Translations under genes and position numbers: made by a program
Part shown: positions 46,939 through 56,360 of the stretch, in pieces
How the letters are laid out: each line of letters starts with the position of its first letter
How positions within the stretch are numbered: position 1 is the first letter of the stretch
The notes under the pieces: model-generated
The model's input: the letters and a program-made list of their open reading frames with translations, nothing else
The model's database searches: none
What the model was told of the DNA's origin: nothing
Origin: Thermobispora bispora DSM 43833
GTDB taxonomy: Bacteria; Actinomycetota; Actinomycetes; Streptosporangiales; Streptosporangiaceae
Direction of reading: 5' to 3'
DNA length: 64,000 nucleotides
Assembly: GCF_000092645.1 (NCBI RefSeq)
Contig: NC_014165.1
Coordinates: 1,054,001 to 1,118,000 of the forward strand

Positions 46939-49893
46939 GTGAGTACCCAAGACTCCCGGACGGATGAGGACCTAAAGACCCCGGATCCGGCCCCGCAAGA
47001 GCCAGACAGGGGAAACCGGTTCCTTTTGCGGAACTGGCGCGTGCGCACCCGGTTGGTGGCGTTAATCCTCGTCCCCACCGTGGCCGCGCTGCTCCTCGGC
47101 GGCCTGCGCGTCTTCACCTCGCTCACCACCGCCTCCGAATACCAGCGGGTGAACGATCTGGCCCGGCTCGTGCAGAGCGTGGCCGTGCTCACCCACGAAC
47201 TGCAGACCGAGCGGGACCGGGCGGCGTGGAACGCCGCCCTCGGCCGTCCCGAGAAGGCCACCGCCGCGGTGGTGACCCAGACCACCGCCGTGAACAAGGC
47301 CGCCGCCGAGGTCAGGAAGATCGCCGCGAGCGTGCGGGCCGACGCCGAGCCCCGTGCCGCCGACCGCATCGACCACGTCATCAGCCGGCTCGACACCCTC
47401 GAATCGTTGCGCAAGCAGGCGGTGAGCGGCTCGCTGCTGCCGGGCGCCGTCATGACGCAGTACACCCTCATCCTCGACGAGCTGCTCGAGCTCCACGACG
47501 AGCTCTCGGTCATCGCCGGGGACGAGCGGCTCGCCGCGATGTCGACCTCGCTCGGCGCGCTCGCCACGGCCAAGGAGGCCATGTCCGTGCAGCGCGGCCT
47601 GCTCACCACGGTCCTCCCGGCGGGCCGGTTCGATCAGGAGCAGTACCGGCAGTTCCTCGGCGCCCTCGCCATCGAGGAGCGCGCGCTCAGCACCTTCCGC
47701 AAGCACGCGTCGCGGGAGGAACGCGCCGAGTACGACCGCACGGTCTCCGGCGCGGGCGTGGAGGACGCGGCGTTCCTCCGCGCGCTCGTCCTCGACCGGG
47801 TCGCCGCGGGGTTCTCCCTCCACCAGCTCGACCGCACGGCCCGGGACGACGCGCGCCGGTGGTTCGACGCGATGACGCAGCCGATCAACAGCATCCGGAC
47901 CGTGGAGGGCAAGCTCGCCGCGTCGATCGTGGACCGCAGCGCGGCGCTCCAGGCCGACGAGGAGCGGCGCGCGATGATCGCCTCGGCGGCCATCGCCCTC
48001 CTGCTGATCGCGGTGCTGTTCTTCACCACCGGGGTGATCCAGTCGCTGGTGCGGCCGCTCCGCCGGCTCCGGAGCGAGGCCCTGGAGATCGCCGGCCACC
48101 GGCTGCCCGAGACCGTCCAGCGGCTCCGGGAGGCCGGTGACGCCGCGGAGATCCCGGAGATCCAGCCGATCGGCATCGGCACCCGGGACGAGATCGGCGA
48201 GGTGGCCCGGGCGTTCGACGAGGTCCACCGCGAGGCCGTACGGCTCGCCGGCGACGAGGCCCGGCTGCGCAGCAACGTCAACGCGATGTTCGTGAACCTC
48301 TCGCGCCGCACCCAGACGCTGGTGGAGCGGCAGCTCTCCCTGATCGAGAACCTCGAGCAGGGCGAGCAGGACGAGGACCGGCTCAAGGACCTGTTCAAGC
48401 TCGACCACCTCGCCACCCGCATGCGGCGCAACAGTGAGAACCTCCTGGTCCTCGCGGGCCAGGAGCCCGCGCGCCGCTGGGGCCGGCCGGTGCCGATCGT
48501 CGACGTGGTCCGCGCCTCGCTCTCCGAGGTCGAGGGGTACGAGCGGGTCGACTTCAAGGTGCAGCCCGGGGTCGCCCTCGTCGGCCAGGCCGTCAACGAC
48601 GTCGTCCACCTCCTCGCCGAGCTGATCGAGAACGCGCTCTCCTTCTCGCCGCGGGACTCCAAGGTCACCGTGTCGAGCAGCCGCATCGACGGCGGCGGCC
48701 TGCTCATCTCGGTCTCCGACACGGGGATCGGCATGACCCCCGAGGAGATCGAGCAGGCGAACCACCGGCTCGCCAACCCGCCGGTCGTGGACGTGTCCAT
48801 CTCGCGGCGGATGGGGCTGTTCGTGGTCGGCCGGCTCGCGCTGCGGCACGGCATCCGGGTCCAGCTGCGCCGGCAGGACTCCGGGGGGCTCACCGCCATG
48901 GTGCTCCTCCCGGAGGCCCTGCTGGTCCGTTCGGAGCCGGCCTTCGCGCACCTGCCCGGCCTGTCGCAGACCGGCGCCACCGGGCCGATGCCCGTCGGCG
49001 CCGACGCCCCGGGCTCGGGTCCCACGTCCCTCTTCGAGCCGCCGCAGCGCACCCCGGTCCTCGGCGCCGCCGTCCCGGAGACCGGGGCCGCGGACACCGG
49101 CCGCTTCGAGCGCGGCACGTTCGAGCCCTTCCAGCCGAGCGACGCCGTGGCTGCCGACCCGTTCGCCCGCGATCTGTTCGGGTCTCCGCCGGCCGCATCG
49201 GACCGTTCCTTCGACACCGAGACCAGGCCCTTCGAGACGGCCTCCTTCGCCCGCGGCCAGTTCGGTGAGCCGCCCATCGACACGCCCTGGCCGGGGCATG
49301 TCCCCCCGCCGGGGAGCACGTCCTGGCCCGAGCCCATCGGGCCGGAGACCGGCGGGTGGCCGGGCGACCCGCGGGCGGGTTCGTTCGGCGAGGACGACAC
49401 CGGGCGGCTGCCCACGGTCCGCACCTCCCCGCTGGAGGCGGACGAGGAGGAGTACCTGCCGATCTTCGCGGCGGTGGAGTCGGACTGGTTCAAGAAGGCC
49501 GACCCGTCCGCCGGCAAGGACTCCGAGGGCGAGTCCGGCGACACGAAGGGGTGGTCCTCCCCGGCCGACGCCGGCTGGGAGGCCGCCAAGGCCGCCAGCG
49601 AGCCGACGCTGGGCGGCACGACCGCCGCGGGGCTGCCGAAGCGGGTGCCGAAGGCGAACCTCGTGCCGGGGTCCGCCGCGACCTCCACCCCGGCGGAGCC
49701 CGCCGCGTCCGCCGCCCCGTCGCCCATGCTCTCGCCCGAGCGCGTGCGCAGCAGGCTCTCCAGCTTCCAGCAGGGCGTCCGGCAGGGACGCGCGGTCGCC
49801 CGGGGAGAGGCCTCCGGGGAGGAGCAGGGGAGCGCCTGGACGGCGGCCCTGGGCGACACCCGCGCCCAGGACGGTGACAAGGAGGACTCATGA
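46939..49893 (+). CDS. cvnA: Conservon sensor kinase CvnA, NIT domain (copy 2)
   Basis: A 984-residue paralogue of the kinase at 42023. Same order: helix (about 38-58), helical sensor domain of about 285 residues, helix (about 343-367), HAMP-like linker, LDHLATRMRRNSENLLVLAG (about 488), LIENALSFSPRD (about 561), SDTGIGMT, then a long polar tail ending VRSRLSSFQQGVRQGRAV. Kinase domains of the two copies are near-identical in motifs, while the sensor domains differ widely. The start is GTG at 46939. It heads the second conservon. Confidence 0.9.
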   Translation: MSTQDSRTDEDLKTPDPAPQEPDRGNRFLLRNWRVRTRLVALILVPTVAALLLGGLRVFTSLTTASEYQRVNDLARLVQSVAVLTHELQTERDRAAWNAALGRPEKATAAVVTQTTAVNKAAAEVRKIAASVRADAEPRAADRIDHVISRLDTLESLRKQAVSGSLLPGAVMTQYTLILDELLELHDELSVIAGDERLAAMSTSLGALATAKEAMSVQRGLLTTVLPAGRFDQEQYRQFLGALAIEERALSTFRKHASREERAEYDRTVSGAGVEDAAFLRALVLDRVAAGFSLHQLDRTARDDARRWFDAMTQPINSIRTVEGKLAASIVDRSAALQADEERRAMIASAAIALLLIAVLFFTTGVIQSLVRPLRRLRSEALEIAGHRLPETVQRLREAGDAAEIPEIQPIGIGTRDEIGEVARAFDEVHREAVRLAGDEARLRSNVNAMFVNLSRRTQTLVERQLSLIENLEQGEQDEDRLKDLFKLDHLATRMRRNSENLLVLAGQEPARRWGRPVPIVDVVRASLSEVEGYERVDFKVQPGVALVGQAVNDVVHLLAELIENALSFSPRDSKVTVSSSRIDGGGLLISVSDTGIGMTPEEIEQANHRLANPPVVDVSISRRMGLFVVGRLALRHGIRVQLRRQDSGGLTAMVLLPEALLVRSEPAFAHLPGLSQTGATGPMPVGADAPGSGPTSLFEPPQRTPVLGAAVPETGAADTGRFERGTFEPFQPSDAVAADPFARDLFGSPPAASDRSFDTETRPFETASFARGQFGEPPIDTPWPGHVPPPGSTSWPEPIGPETGGWPGDPRAGSFGEDDTGRLPTVRTSPLEADEEEYLPIFAAVESDWFKKADPSAGKDSEGESGDTKGWSSPADAGWEAAKAASEPTLGGTTAAGLPKRVPKANLVPGSAATSTPAEPAASAAPSPMLSPERVRSRLSSFQQGVRQGRAVARGEASGEEQGSAWTAALGDTRAQDGDKEDS

Positions 49894-50312
49894 CGGAGCT
49901 CAGCCAGGCCGCGCGCGACGTCAACTGGCTGGTCAGCGATTTCGTGAACAACGTTCCGGGCGTGGCGCACGCGGTCGTGGTGTCGTCCGACGGCCTCCCG
50001 CTCGCGTACTCGGAGGGATTCCCCAAGGACCGGGCGGATCAGCTCGCGGCGGTCGCCGCCGGGCTGATCAGCCTGACCCAGGGGGCGTCCCGGGTGTTCG
50101 AGGGCGGCCCGGTGACGCAGACCGTGGTGGAGATGCAGCGCGGGCTGCTGCTGATCATGTCGATCAGCGACGGCTCCTGCCTGGCGGTGCTCGCGGCCGC
50201 CGACGCCGACCTGGGGCTGGTGGCGTACCAGATGACCCTGTTGGTGGAACGCGCCGGCCAGGTGCTCACCCCGGCCGTGCGGGCCGAGCTCCAGGCGTCC
50301 CATCCTAGGTAG
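49890..50312 (+). CDS. cvnB: Conservon roadblock/LC7 protein CvnB (copy 2)
   Basis: A 140-residue roadblock protein, very similar to copy 1: VNWLVSDFVNNVPGVAHAVVVSSDGLP, EGGPVTQTVVEMQRGLLLIMSISDGS, YQMTLLVERAGQVLTPAVRAEL. The ATG overlaps the cvnA stop by four bases (ATGA). Differences from copy 1 cluster at both ends, which could give partner specificity. Confidence 0.93.
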   Translation: MTELSQAARDVNWLVSDFVNNVPGVAHAVVVSSDGLPLAYSEGFPKDRADQLAAVAAGLISLTQGASRVFEGGPVTQTVVEMQRGLLLIMSISDGSCLAVLAAADADLGLVAYQMTLLVERAGQVLTPAVRAELQASHPR

Positions 50313-50407
50313 AGGGCGATTCGGAGTCGCTGAGCCGATGCCGAGATGGCGGGCGGAGCATGCGGATCGCCGGTTCCGGAGGAGCACGAGCAGGTCAGGA
50401 GGACGTG

Positions 50408-50863
50408 GTGGCAGGCGGTGGATGGACGAACGAGCCATATCCGCCGGTGGACGGCGCTCACCGGTACTACGGCGGCACGAACCCGGGCCCGTCCACGGGG
50501 CCGCAGGCCGATCCGTCCGCCGAGCAGCCTTCCTCGCTGGTGCGTCCGTACGCGGTGACGGGCGGGCGCACCGCCCCGCGGCTCCAGCTCGCGATGGAGG
50601 CGCTCGTGTCATCGGCCACCTCCACGCACACGGACCTCTCCACGCTCACCCCCGAGCGTCAGGCGATCTGCACGTTGTGCCGTCAGGTGCGATCGGTGGC
50701 GGAGATCTCGGCGTTGCTGCGGATCCCGCTGGGCGTGGTACGAGTAGTGATCGCGGACATGGCGGCGGAGGGTTTGGTGCATGTGCACCAGCCGCAGTTG
50801 GATGCGGGCAAGCCGGATCTGAACTTGCTGGAAAGGGTGCTCAGTGGACTTCGCAGGCTCTAG
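50408..50863 (+). CDS. cvnC: Conservon DUF742 protein CvnC (copy 2)
   Basis: A 151-residue DUF742 protein. Compared with copy 1 it has a longer N-terminal tail (GGGWTNEPYPPVDGAHRYYGG) before SLVRPYAVTGGRTAPRLQLAMEAL; the core VRSVAEISALLRIPLGVVRVVIADMAAEGLV and the ending LLERVLSGLRRL match. I choose the GTG at 50408, since AGGAGGA (50397-50403) lies four bases upstream; the frame opens at 50360. The end overlaps cvnD by 20 bases. Confidence 0.88.
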   Translation: MAGGGWTNEPYPPVDGAHRYYGGTNPGPSTGPQADPSAEQPSSLVRPYAVTGGRTAPRLQLAMEALVSSATSTHTDLSTLTPERQAICTLCRQVRSVAEISALLRIPLGVVRVVIADMAAEGLVHVHQPQLDAGKPDLNLLERVLSGLRRL

Positions 50864-51470
50864 CCGCGGGCTGGCGTCGGCGGACTACGCAGGTCCCAGC
50901 CGCGGGCTGACGTCGACCAAGATTGTCGTCGCTGGTGGCTTCGGTGTGGGGAAGACCACGTTCGTCGGAGCCGTATCGGAGATCGTCCCGTTGACGACCG
51001 AGGCGGTGATGACCGACGCGTCCGCGGGCATCGACGACACACGGCTCACCCCGAACAAGACCACCACCACGGTGGCGATGGACTTCGGCCGGGTGTCGCT
51101 CGACCGTGATCTGATCCTGTACTTATTCGGTACGCCCGGGCAGCACCGGTTCTGGTTCATGTGGGACGACCTGGTGCGCGGGGCGATCGGCGCGGTGGTG
51201 CTCGTGGACACCCGCCGCCTCGCCGACAGCTTCCCCGCCGTGGACTACTTCGAGGAGGCCCAGCTCCCGTTCATCATCGGGATCAACGGCTTCGACGGGC
51301 AGTTCCCGCACAGCGAGGAGGAGGTCCGCGAGGCGCTCACCCTCCCGCCGCACATCCCGATCGTCCGCACCGACGCGCGGAACCGGGAGGCGGTGAAGAA
51401 CACGCTGATCACGCTCGTCGAGCACGCGCTCACCATGCGGATCGCCGCCTCCAACCGGGGCAGGGTCTGA
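50844..51470 (+). CDS. cvnD: Conservon Ras-like GTPase CvnD (copy 2)
   Basis: A 208-residue small GTPase, close paralogue of copy 1: P-loop GGFGVGKTTFVGAVSEIVPL, TPNKTTTTVAMDFGRV, LFGTPGQHRFWFMWDDLVRG, VLVDTRRLAD, INGFDG. Its N-terminus carries a 12-residue duplication (DFAGSSRGLASA then DYAGPSRGLTST) absent from copy 1. It starts GTG within cvnC. End of the second conservon operon. Confidence 0.94.
   Translation: MDFAGSSRGLASADYAGPSRGLTSTKIVVAGGFGVGKTTFVGAVSEIVPLTTEAVMTDASAGIDDTRLTPNKTTTTVAMDFGRVSLDRDLILYLFGTPGQHRFWFMWDDLVRGAIGAVVLVDTRRLADSFPAVDYFEEAQLPFIIGINGFDGQFPHSEEEVREALTLPPHIPIVRTDARNREAVKNTLITLVEHALTMRIAASNRGRV
50846..50917 (+). repeat. 36-bp tandem duplication at the cvnC/cvnD junction
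   Basis: 50846-50881 and 50882-50917 are direct repeats with a few substitutions. The first copy includes the cvnC TAG stop; in the second the matching bases read CCAG, so no stop is needed. The duplication stays in frame for cvnD. Confidence 0.85.
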
Positions 51471-51582
51471 GCGGCTCCGGGCAGGGGCCCGGGAGCGGCG
51501 CGGACCCGCCCCGCCGGGCCGTGACCGCCCCGATCACCTCGACCCCGGCGCGCCGCCATCCGCGACCGGTAGGCTTGGAACC

Positions 51583-53109
51583 GTGTTCGAGACGCTTTCC
51601 GACCGGCTGACTTCGGTCTTCTCCTCTCTCAGGTCCAGGGGCAGGCTTTCCGAAGCCGACATCGACGCGACCTGCCGCGAGATCCGCATCGCGCTGCTCG
51701 AGGCGGACGTCGCGCTGCCGGTGGTGAAGGCCTTCATCGCCCGGGTCAAGGAGCGGGCGCGCGGGGCCGAGGTCTCCCAGGCGCTCAATCCCGCCCAGCA
51801 GGTCGTCAAGATCGTCCACGATGAGCTCATCGAGGTCCTGGGCGGGGAGACGCGGAGGATCCGCTTCGCGAAGACGCCACCGACCGTGATCATGCTCGCC
51901 GGCCTCCAGGGGGCCGGTAAGACCACGCTCGCCGGCAAGCTGGCCAAGTGGCTGCGCGACCAAGGGCACGCCCCGCTCCTCGTCGCCTGCGACCTGCAGC
52001 GTCCGAACGCGGTCCAGCAGCTCACCGTGCTCGCCGAACGCGCCGGGGTGGCGATCTTCGCCCCCGAACCGGGCAACGGCGTCGGCGACCCGGTCGCGGT
52101 GGCCCGTCAGTCGATCGACCACGCCAAGCGCAAGCAGTACGACGTGGTCATCGTCGACACCGCCGGCCGCCTCGGCATCGACGAGGAGATGATGCGGCAG
52201 GCGGCGGACATCCGCGACGCGATCAACCCGGACGAGGTGCTGTTCGTCCTCGACGCGATGATCGGCCAGGACGCCGTGAACACGGCCCGGGCCTTCATGG
52301 AGGGGGTCGGCTTCGACGGCGTCGTGCTGACCAAGCTCGACGGTGACGCGCGGGGCGGCGCCGCCCTGTCGGTCCGGCAGATCACCGGCCGGCCGATCAT
52401 GTTCGCGTCGACCGGTGAGAAGCTCGAGGACTTCGACGTCTTCCATCCGGACCGGATGGCGAGCCGGATCCTCGACATGGGTGACATCCTCACCCTGATC
52501 GAGCAGGCTCAGCGGACGTTCGACGAGCGCGAGGCCGCCAAGATGGCGGACAAGCTCGCCTCCGGCGAGAGCTTCACGCTCGACGACTTCCTCGAGCAGA
52601 TGATGATGGTCCGCCGGCTGGGGCCGATCAAGAACCTGCTCGCCATGATGCCCGGCATCGGGCAGTTCCGGGACCAGCTCAACCAGATCGACGACCGGGA
52701 CCTCGACCGGATCGCCGCGATCATCCGTTCGATGACCCCGGAGGAGCGCCGGGATCCGCGGATCATCAACGGCTCGCGGCGGGCCCGGATCGCCCGCGGT
52801 TCCGGGGTGAGCGTCTCCGCGGTCAACAACCTGGTCGTCCGCTTCCTGGAGTGGCAGAAGATGATGAAGCGGATGACCCAGGGGATGGGCTTCCCCGGGA
52901 TGCCGGGCGGCCGCAAGAGCCAGAAACAGAAGGCGAAGAAGGGGCGCCGGGTCAGCGGCGACCCCCGCAAGGCCGCGCTCGGCAAGGCCGCCCCGCCGAA
53001 GCGGCAGGGCGCGCTCGGCAACCTCGGCGTCCTCGGCCAGCTTCCCTCCGGCCTGGACCTCCCGCCCGGTTTCGACCCGTCCAAGCTGAAGCTGCCCGGG
53101 CAGAACTGA
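51583..53109 (+). CDS. ffh: Signal recognition particle GTPase Ffh
   Basis: Co-translational targeting of membrane proteins with 4.5S RNA and FtsY. The 508-residue product has the N domain ([20 protein letters not shown]), G domain with [20 protein letters not shown] (about residue 106), [38 protein letters not shown], and the Met-rich M domain ([21 protein letters not shown] and [20 protein letters not shown]). The start is GTG at 51583. The basic C-terminal extension is common in actinobacteria. Confidence 0.96.
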   Translation: MFETLSDRLTSVFSSLRSRGRLSEADIDATCREIRIALLEADVALPVVKAFIARVKERARGAEVSQALNPAQQVVKIVHDELIEVLGGETRRIRFAKTPPTVIMLAGLQGAGKTTLAGKLAKWLRDQGHAPLLVACDLQRPNAVQQLTVLAERAGVAIFAPEPGNGVGDPVAVARQSIDHAKRKQYDVVIVDTAGRLGIDEEMMRQAADIRDAINPDEVLFVLDAMIGQDAVNTARAFMEGVGFDGVVLTKLDGDARGGAALSVRQITGRPIMFASTGEKLEDFDVFHPDRMASRILDMGDILTLIEQAQRTFDEREAAKMADKLASGESFTLDDFLEQMMMVRRLGPIKNLLAMMPGIGQFRDQLNQIDDRDLDRIAAIIRSMTPEERRDPRIINGSRRARIARGSGVSVSAVNNLVVRFLEWQKMMKRMTQGMGFPGMPGGRKSQKQKAKKGRRVSGDPRKAALGKAAPPKRQGALGNLGVLGQLPSGLDLPPGFDPSKLKLPGQN

Positions 53110-53567
53110 GCCCCGGTCTCGCGCGCGCCGGCGGCGTCCGCCGTACCCGGTCCCGGCCCGGTTCCGCGCGGCCGGGCGCTCGAGCGGCGGGCGCCGGAGC
53201 ACCGCGGCGGCCCGTGATCGCCGAGGCCGGCGGCAGGCGGGCATGGGGCGGGCAAGGGCGCTACAGTGGAGGCCATTGTGGGGTGCACGCCGTCGCCATC
53301 GGCCGTGCCGGCCCCTGGGCCTCCCACGATGGGCCTGGCCGAGACGGCGGCGTTCGGCGGGAATATGCCGGAACTTCGCCGGTTCCCGGTATGGGCTTGG
53401 CCGAGCACAGGCAATCATCTGGCAGAATGTCACCTTGGAACATCGTGACTACGCGGGTGCCCTCTTCCCCGCCGGTCGCGCCTGTCCCTCGGGCGAGCTT
53501 CCATCGCGCCCCACTCGATGAGACAGCCGCCCCTATCCCACGCTCTGACGCAGGAGAGACCACACCC
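53110..53567 (+). promoter_or_regulatory. Intergenic region with probable rpsP promoter
   Basis: 458 bases without a gene. TGGCAGAATG at 53420-53429 resembles a -10 region; TTGGCC at 53397-53402 could be its -35, although the spacer of about 20 bases is long. The leader to rpsP would be about 135 bases. Confidence 0.35.
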
Positions 53568-54032
53568 GTGGCAGTCAAGATCAAGCTCAAGCGGCTCGGG
53601 ATGATCCGCAACCCGCAGTACCGAATCGTCGTCGCCGACGCCCGGACCAAGCGTGACGGCCGGGCGATCGAGGAGATCGGGCTGTACCACCCCAAGGAGA
53701 ACCCCTCGCGCATCGAGGTGAACTCCGAGCGGGTGCAGTACTGGCTCAGCGTCGGCGCCCAGCCGACCGAGCCGGTGCTCAAGATCCTCAAGCTGACCGG
53801 CGACTGGCAGAAGTTCAAGGGTGAGCCGGCTCCCCCGCCGCTGAAGGTCGCCGAGCCGAAGCCCGACCGCCACGCCCTGTACGAGGCGGCGGCGAGGGAG
53901 GCGCTGACCGGGGACCCGGGTACCGAGGCGACCACGCCGAAGAAGAGCAAGAAGTCAGCGAAGACCGAGGAGCCCGCCGCGGCCGCCGCCGAGGAGAAGG
54001 CGGAGGAGAAGAAGCAGGAAGGCGAGGCCTGA
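53568..54032 (+). CDS. rpsP: 30S ribosomal protein S16
   Basis: The 154-residue product begins [21 protein letters not shown] and continues [18 protein letters not shown] and [23 protein letters not shown], all S16 hallmarks. An acidic/basic tail rich in Lys, Ala and Glu (about 115-154) is an actinobacterial extension. GTG at 53568 has AGGAGAG nine bases upstream; the longer open frame is shadow. It heads the rpsP-khpA-rimM-trmD-rplS cluster. Confidence 0.96.
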   Translation: MAVKIKLKRLGMIRNPQYRIVVADARTKRDGRAIEEIGLYHPKENPSRIEVNSERVQYWLSVGAQPTEPVLKILKLTGDWQKFKGEPAPPPLKVAEPKPDRHALYEAAAREALTGDPGTEATTPKKSKKSAKTEEPAAAAAEEKAEEKKQEGEA

Positions 54033-54033
54033 G

Positions 54034-54261
54034 GTGCTCGAGGAGGCCCTCGAGCACCTGGTCAAGGGCATCGTCGAGCATCCCGGCGACGTCCGCGTCC
54101 GGTCGCGGCGTGCCAGGTTCGGGCGTGTCCTCGAGGTCCGGGTGCACCCCGACGACCTCGGCAAGGTCATCGGCCGCGGGGGCCGTACGGCCAAGGCGTT
54201 GCGCACGGTGATCAACGCGCTGTCGAACGGGAGACCCGTGCGGATCGACTTGGTCGACTGA
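54034..54261 (+). CDS. khpA: KH-domain RNA-binding protein KhpA
   Basis: A 75-residue single KH domain with the GxxG loop as IGRGGRTAKALRTV (about residues 48-61). KhpA-type proteins bind RNA and, with KhpB, affect cell division and translation in Gram-positives. It starts GTG one base after the rpsP stop, so is translationally coupled. The length is normal for the family. Confidence 0.93.
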   Translation: MLEEALEHLVKGIVEHPGDVRVRSRRARFGRVLEVRVHPDDLGKVIGRGGRTAKALRTVINALSNGRPVRIDLVD

Positions 54262-54290
54262 GACGAGATCAGCTGACGAGCATCTCATGG

Positions 54291-54317
54291 CCGGGGGACC
54301 CCATTCGGGTCCCCCGG
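54291..54317 (+). terminator. Hairpin between khpA and rimM
   Basis: Perfect 11-base arms CCGGGGGACCC / GGGTCCCCCGG around CATTC, 29 bases after the khpA stop, followed by CTCGGTTTA. It may attenuate or stabilise the transcript, since rimM and trmD lie directly downstream. Confidence 0.65.
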
Positions 54318-54394
54318 CTCGGTTTACGGCGGACCGGGCGCGCGGCCGGGAACACCCCGGCGCCGCGCCCGCAGGGAGAAGAGGAAGGCGTCAC

Positions 54395-54910
54395 GTGCAG
54401 CTGGTCGTGGGGAGGATCGGCCGTCCGCACGGCGTGCGGGGCGAGGTCACCGTGGAGGTGCGCACCGACGAGCCCGAGGCGCGCTTCGCCCCAGGCTCGG
54501 TTCTCGCCACCGATCCGGCCGACGCCGGCCCGCTCACCGTGGAGCGGGCCCGCTGGCACCGGGGCATCCTCCTGGTCGCCTTCGCCGGCGTGCCGGACCG
54601 GAACGCCGCCGAGCGGCTGCGCGGGACCCTGCTCGTCATCGACTCGGCCGACATCCCGCCCTCCGGCGACCCCGACGAGTTCCACGACCACGAGCTCCTC
54701 GGCCTCGCCGTGGTCACCACCGACGGGCAGCGGGTCGGCGAGGTGGCCGACGTCCTCCACCACGGCCAGGACCTGCTCGTGGTGCGGCGGCCGTCCGGGG
54801 AGGAGGTCTACGTGCCGTTCGTGAAGGCCATCGTCCCGGAGGTCGACCCGGGCGCGGGCCGGCTCGTCATCGATCCGCCGCCGGGTCTGCTCGAGCTGAA
54901 CGCCGGGTGA
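54395..54910 (+). CDS. rimM: Ribosome maturation factor RimM
   Basis: Assists 30S head assembly with S19. The 171-residue product begins LVVGRIGRPHGVRGEVTVEV, shows the middle ERLRGTLLVI, and has a PRC-barrel C-terminal domain with DHELLGLAVVTTDGQRVGEV and YVPFVKAIVPEVD. GTG at 54395 has GAGGAAGG six bases upstream; the open frame extends to 54287 without homology. Confidence 0.94.
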   Translation: MQLVVGRIGRPHGVRGEVTVEVRTDEPEARFAPGSVLATDPADAGPLTVERARWHRGILLVAFAGVPDRNAAERLRGTLLVIDSADIPPSGDPDEFHDHELLGLAVVTTDGQRVGEVADVLHHGQDLLVVRRPSGEEVYVPFVKAIVPEVDPGAGRLVIDPPPGLLELNAG

Positions 54911-54918
54911 GGGGCCGG

Positions 54919-55737
54919 ATGCGGATCGACATCATCTCGATATTCCCGGAGTACTTCACCCCGCTGGAGGTGTCGCTTGTCGGCAAGGCCAGGGAGCGGG
55001 GCATCCTCGACATCCGCCTCCACCAGCTCCGGGACTGGACGCACGACGTGCACAAGACCGTCGACGACACCCCGTACGGCGGCGGGCCGGGCATGGTGAT
55101 GAAGCCCGAGGTCTGGGGTGAGGCGATCGACGCGGTGATCGCCCAGGGCGGGCCCGAGGGGGCCGGGCTCCCGCGTATGATCGTGCCCACCCCGAGCGGC
55201 CGGCCGTTCACGCAGCGGGTGGCGCTCGAGTACGCCCGGGAGCCGTGGCTGCTGTTCACCCCGGCCCGGTACGAGGGCATCGACGCGCGCGTGGTGGACG
55301 AGTACCGGTCGCGGCTCCGCGTCGACGAGGTGAGCATCGGCGACTACGTGCTCGCCGGGGGAGAGGCGGCCGTCCTCGTCATCGTGGAGACCGTGGCCCG
55401 GCTGCTCCCGGGCGTGATCGGCAACGCGCAGTCGGTCGCCGACGACTCCTTCGCCCCCGGCCCGATGGAGAACCTGCTCGAGGGCCCGGTGTACACCAAG
55501 CCGCCGGTGTGGCGCGGCCACCCGGTCCCGGAGATCCTGCTCTCCGGGCACCACGCCAGGATCGCGCGCTGGCGGCGCGACCAGGCGCTCCGCCGTACCT
55601 TCGAGATGCGGCCGGACCTGATCGCGCGGCTCGACCCGGAGAGCCTCGACGAGCGCGACCGGGAGGTCCTGGCGGAGTGCCGGGAGCGGCACGAGGCCGC
55701 GGCGTTTCGCGCCGGCCCGCAGAGTATGGCAAACTGA
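54919..55737 (+). CDS. trmD: tRNA (guanine-N1-)-methyltransferase
   Basis: Methylates G37 of tRNAs, including the CUN-decoding Leu tRNAs. The 272-residue product begins MRIDIISIFPEYFTPLEVSLVGKA, with the SAM-binding trefoil knot region PYGGGPGMVMKPEV, CGRYEGID-like PARYEGIDARV (Cys replaced by Ala), IGDYVLAGGEAAVLV, and LLSGHHARIARWRRDQAL. ATG at 54919 is preferred over GTG at 54907. Normal length. Confidence 0.95.
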   Translation: MRIDIISIFPEYFTPLEVSLVGKARERGILDIRLHQLRDWTHDVHKTVDDTPYGGGPGMVMKPEVWGEAIDAVIAQGGPEGAGLPRMIVPTPSGRPFTQRVALEYAREPWLLFTPARYEGIDARVVDEYRSRLRVDEVSIGDYVLAGGEAAVLVIVETVARLLPGVIGNAQSVADDSFAPGPMENLLEGPVYTKPPVWRGHPVPEILLSGHHARIARWRRDQALRRTFEMRPDLIARLDPESLDERDREVLAECRERHEAAAFRAGPQSMAN

Positions 55738-55888
55738 ACTGCTGCTGCCGTTTTCGGCCCGGCCGGGCGGAGCCCGGCCCGGATGAAGCGTCAGACGTAC
55801 CAAGCCGCGCGCGTGTCCTCTGCGTCGCCGAGCCGGGCCTTGGCCGGGCGGACCTCCGCGCGCCCGTGTCGATTGAGGAACCGTTGCC

Positions 55889-56251
55889 ATGCACAGGCTG
55901 ATCCACGAGGTTGAGAAGGCGTACCTCCGCAAGGACATCCCGGACTTCCGCCCGGGTGACACGGTGGAGGTCCACGTACGCGTCGTCGAGGGCAACCGGT
56001 CCCGTATCCAGGTCTTCAAGGGCTTCGTGCTGCGCCGCCAGGGCGGGGGCCTGCGGGAGACGTTCACCGTGCGCAAGATCAGCTACGGCGTCGGCGTCGA
56101 GCGCACCTTCCCGGTCCACAGCCCCGTGATCGAGAAGATCAACGTCGTCACCCGCGGTGACGTCCGCAGGGCGAAGCTGTACTACATGCGCGAGCTTCGG
56201 GGCAAGGCGGCCCGCATCCGCGAGAAGCGCGAGGCTGTCGCCGCCCAGTGA
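55889..56251 (+). CDS. rplS: 50S ribosomal protein L19
   Basis: The 120-residue product has [61 protein letters not shown] and [28 protein letters not shown], all characteristic. ATG with TGAGGA upstream. A 151-base gap precedes it; a strong terminator follows. Confidence 0.97.
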   Translation: MHRLIHEVEKAYLRKDIPDFRPGDTVEVHVRVVEGNRSRIQVFKGFVLRRQGGGLRETFTVRKISYGVGVERTFPVHSPVIEKINVVTRGDVRRAKLYYMRELRGKAARIREKREAVAAQ

Positions 56252-56263
56252 GGCTTTACGTTC

Positions 56264-56300
56264 GTGGCCTGCGTCGTAAGACGCGGGCCACGTTTCTTTT
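56264..56300 (+). terminator. Intrinsic terminator after rplS
   Basis: 12-base arms 56264-56275 and 56280-56291 (one G-U pair) around GTAA, followed by GTTTCTTTT. Ends the rpsP-rplS transcript. Confidence 0.9.
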
Positions 56301-56360
56301 GCCGGGGATGCCCGCGTCCGAGCCCCGCACGATCAGGGACATCATTTAGGCTCAGCACCG

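Noticed and set aside
47634-50612. 992-codon minus-strand open frame across the second conservon
   Set aside because: Antisense to cvnA, cvnB and cvnC, which have conserved motifs throughout; composition is typical of a wrong frame.
53266-53448. 60-codon open frame upstream of rpsP
   Set aside because: No family, no good ribosome-binding site, and it overlaps the likely rpsP promoter.
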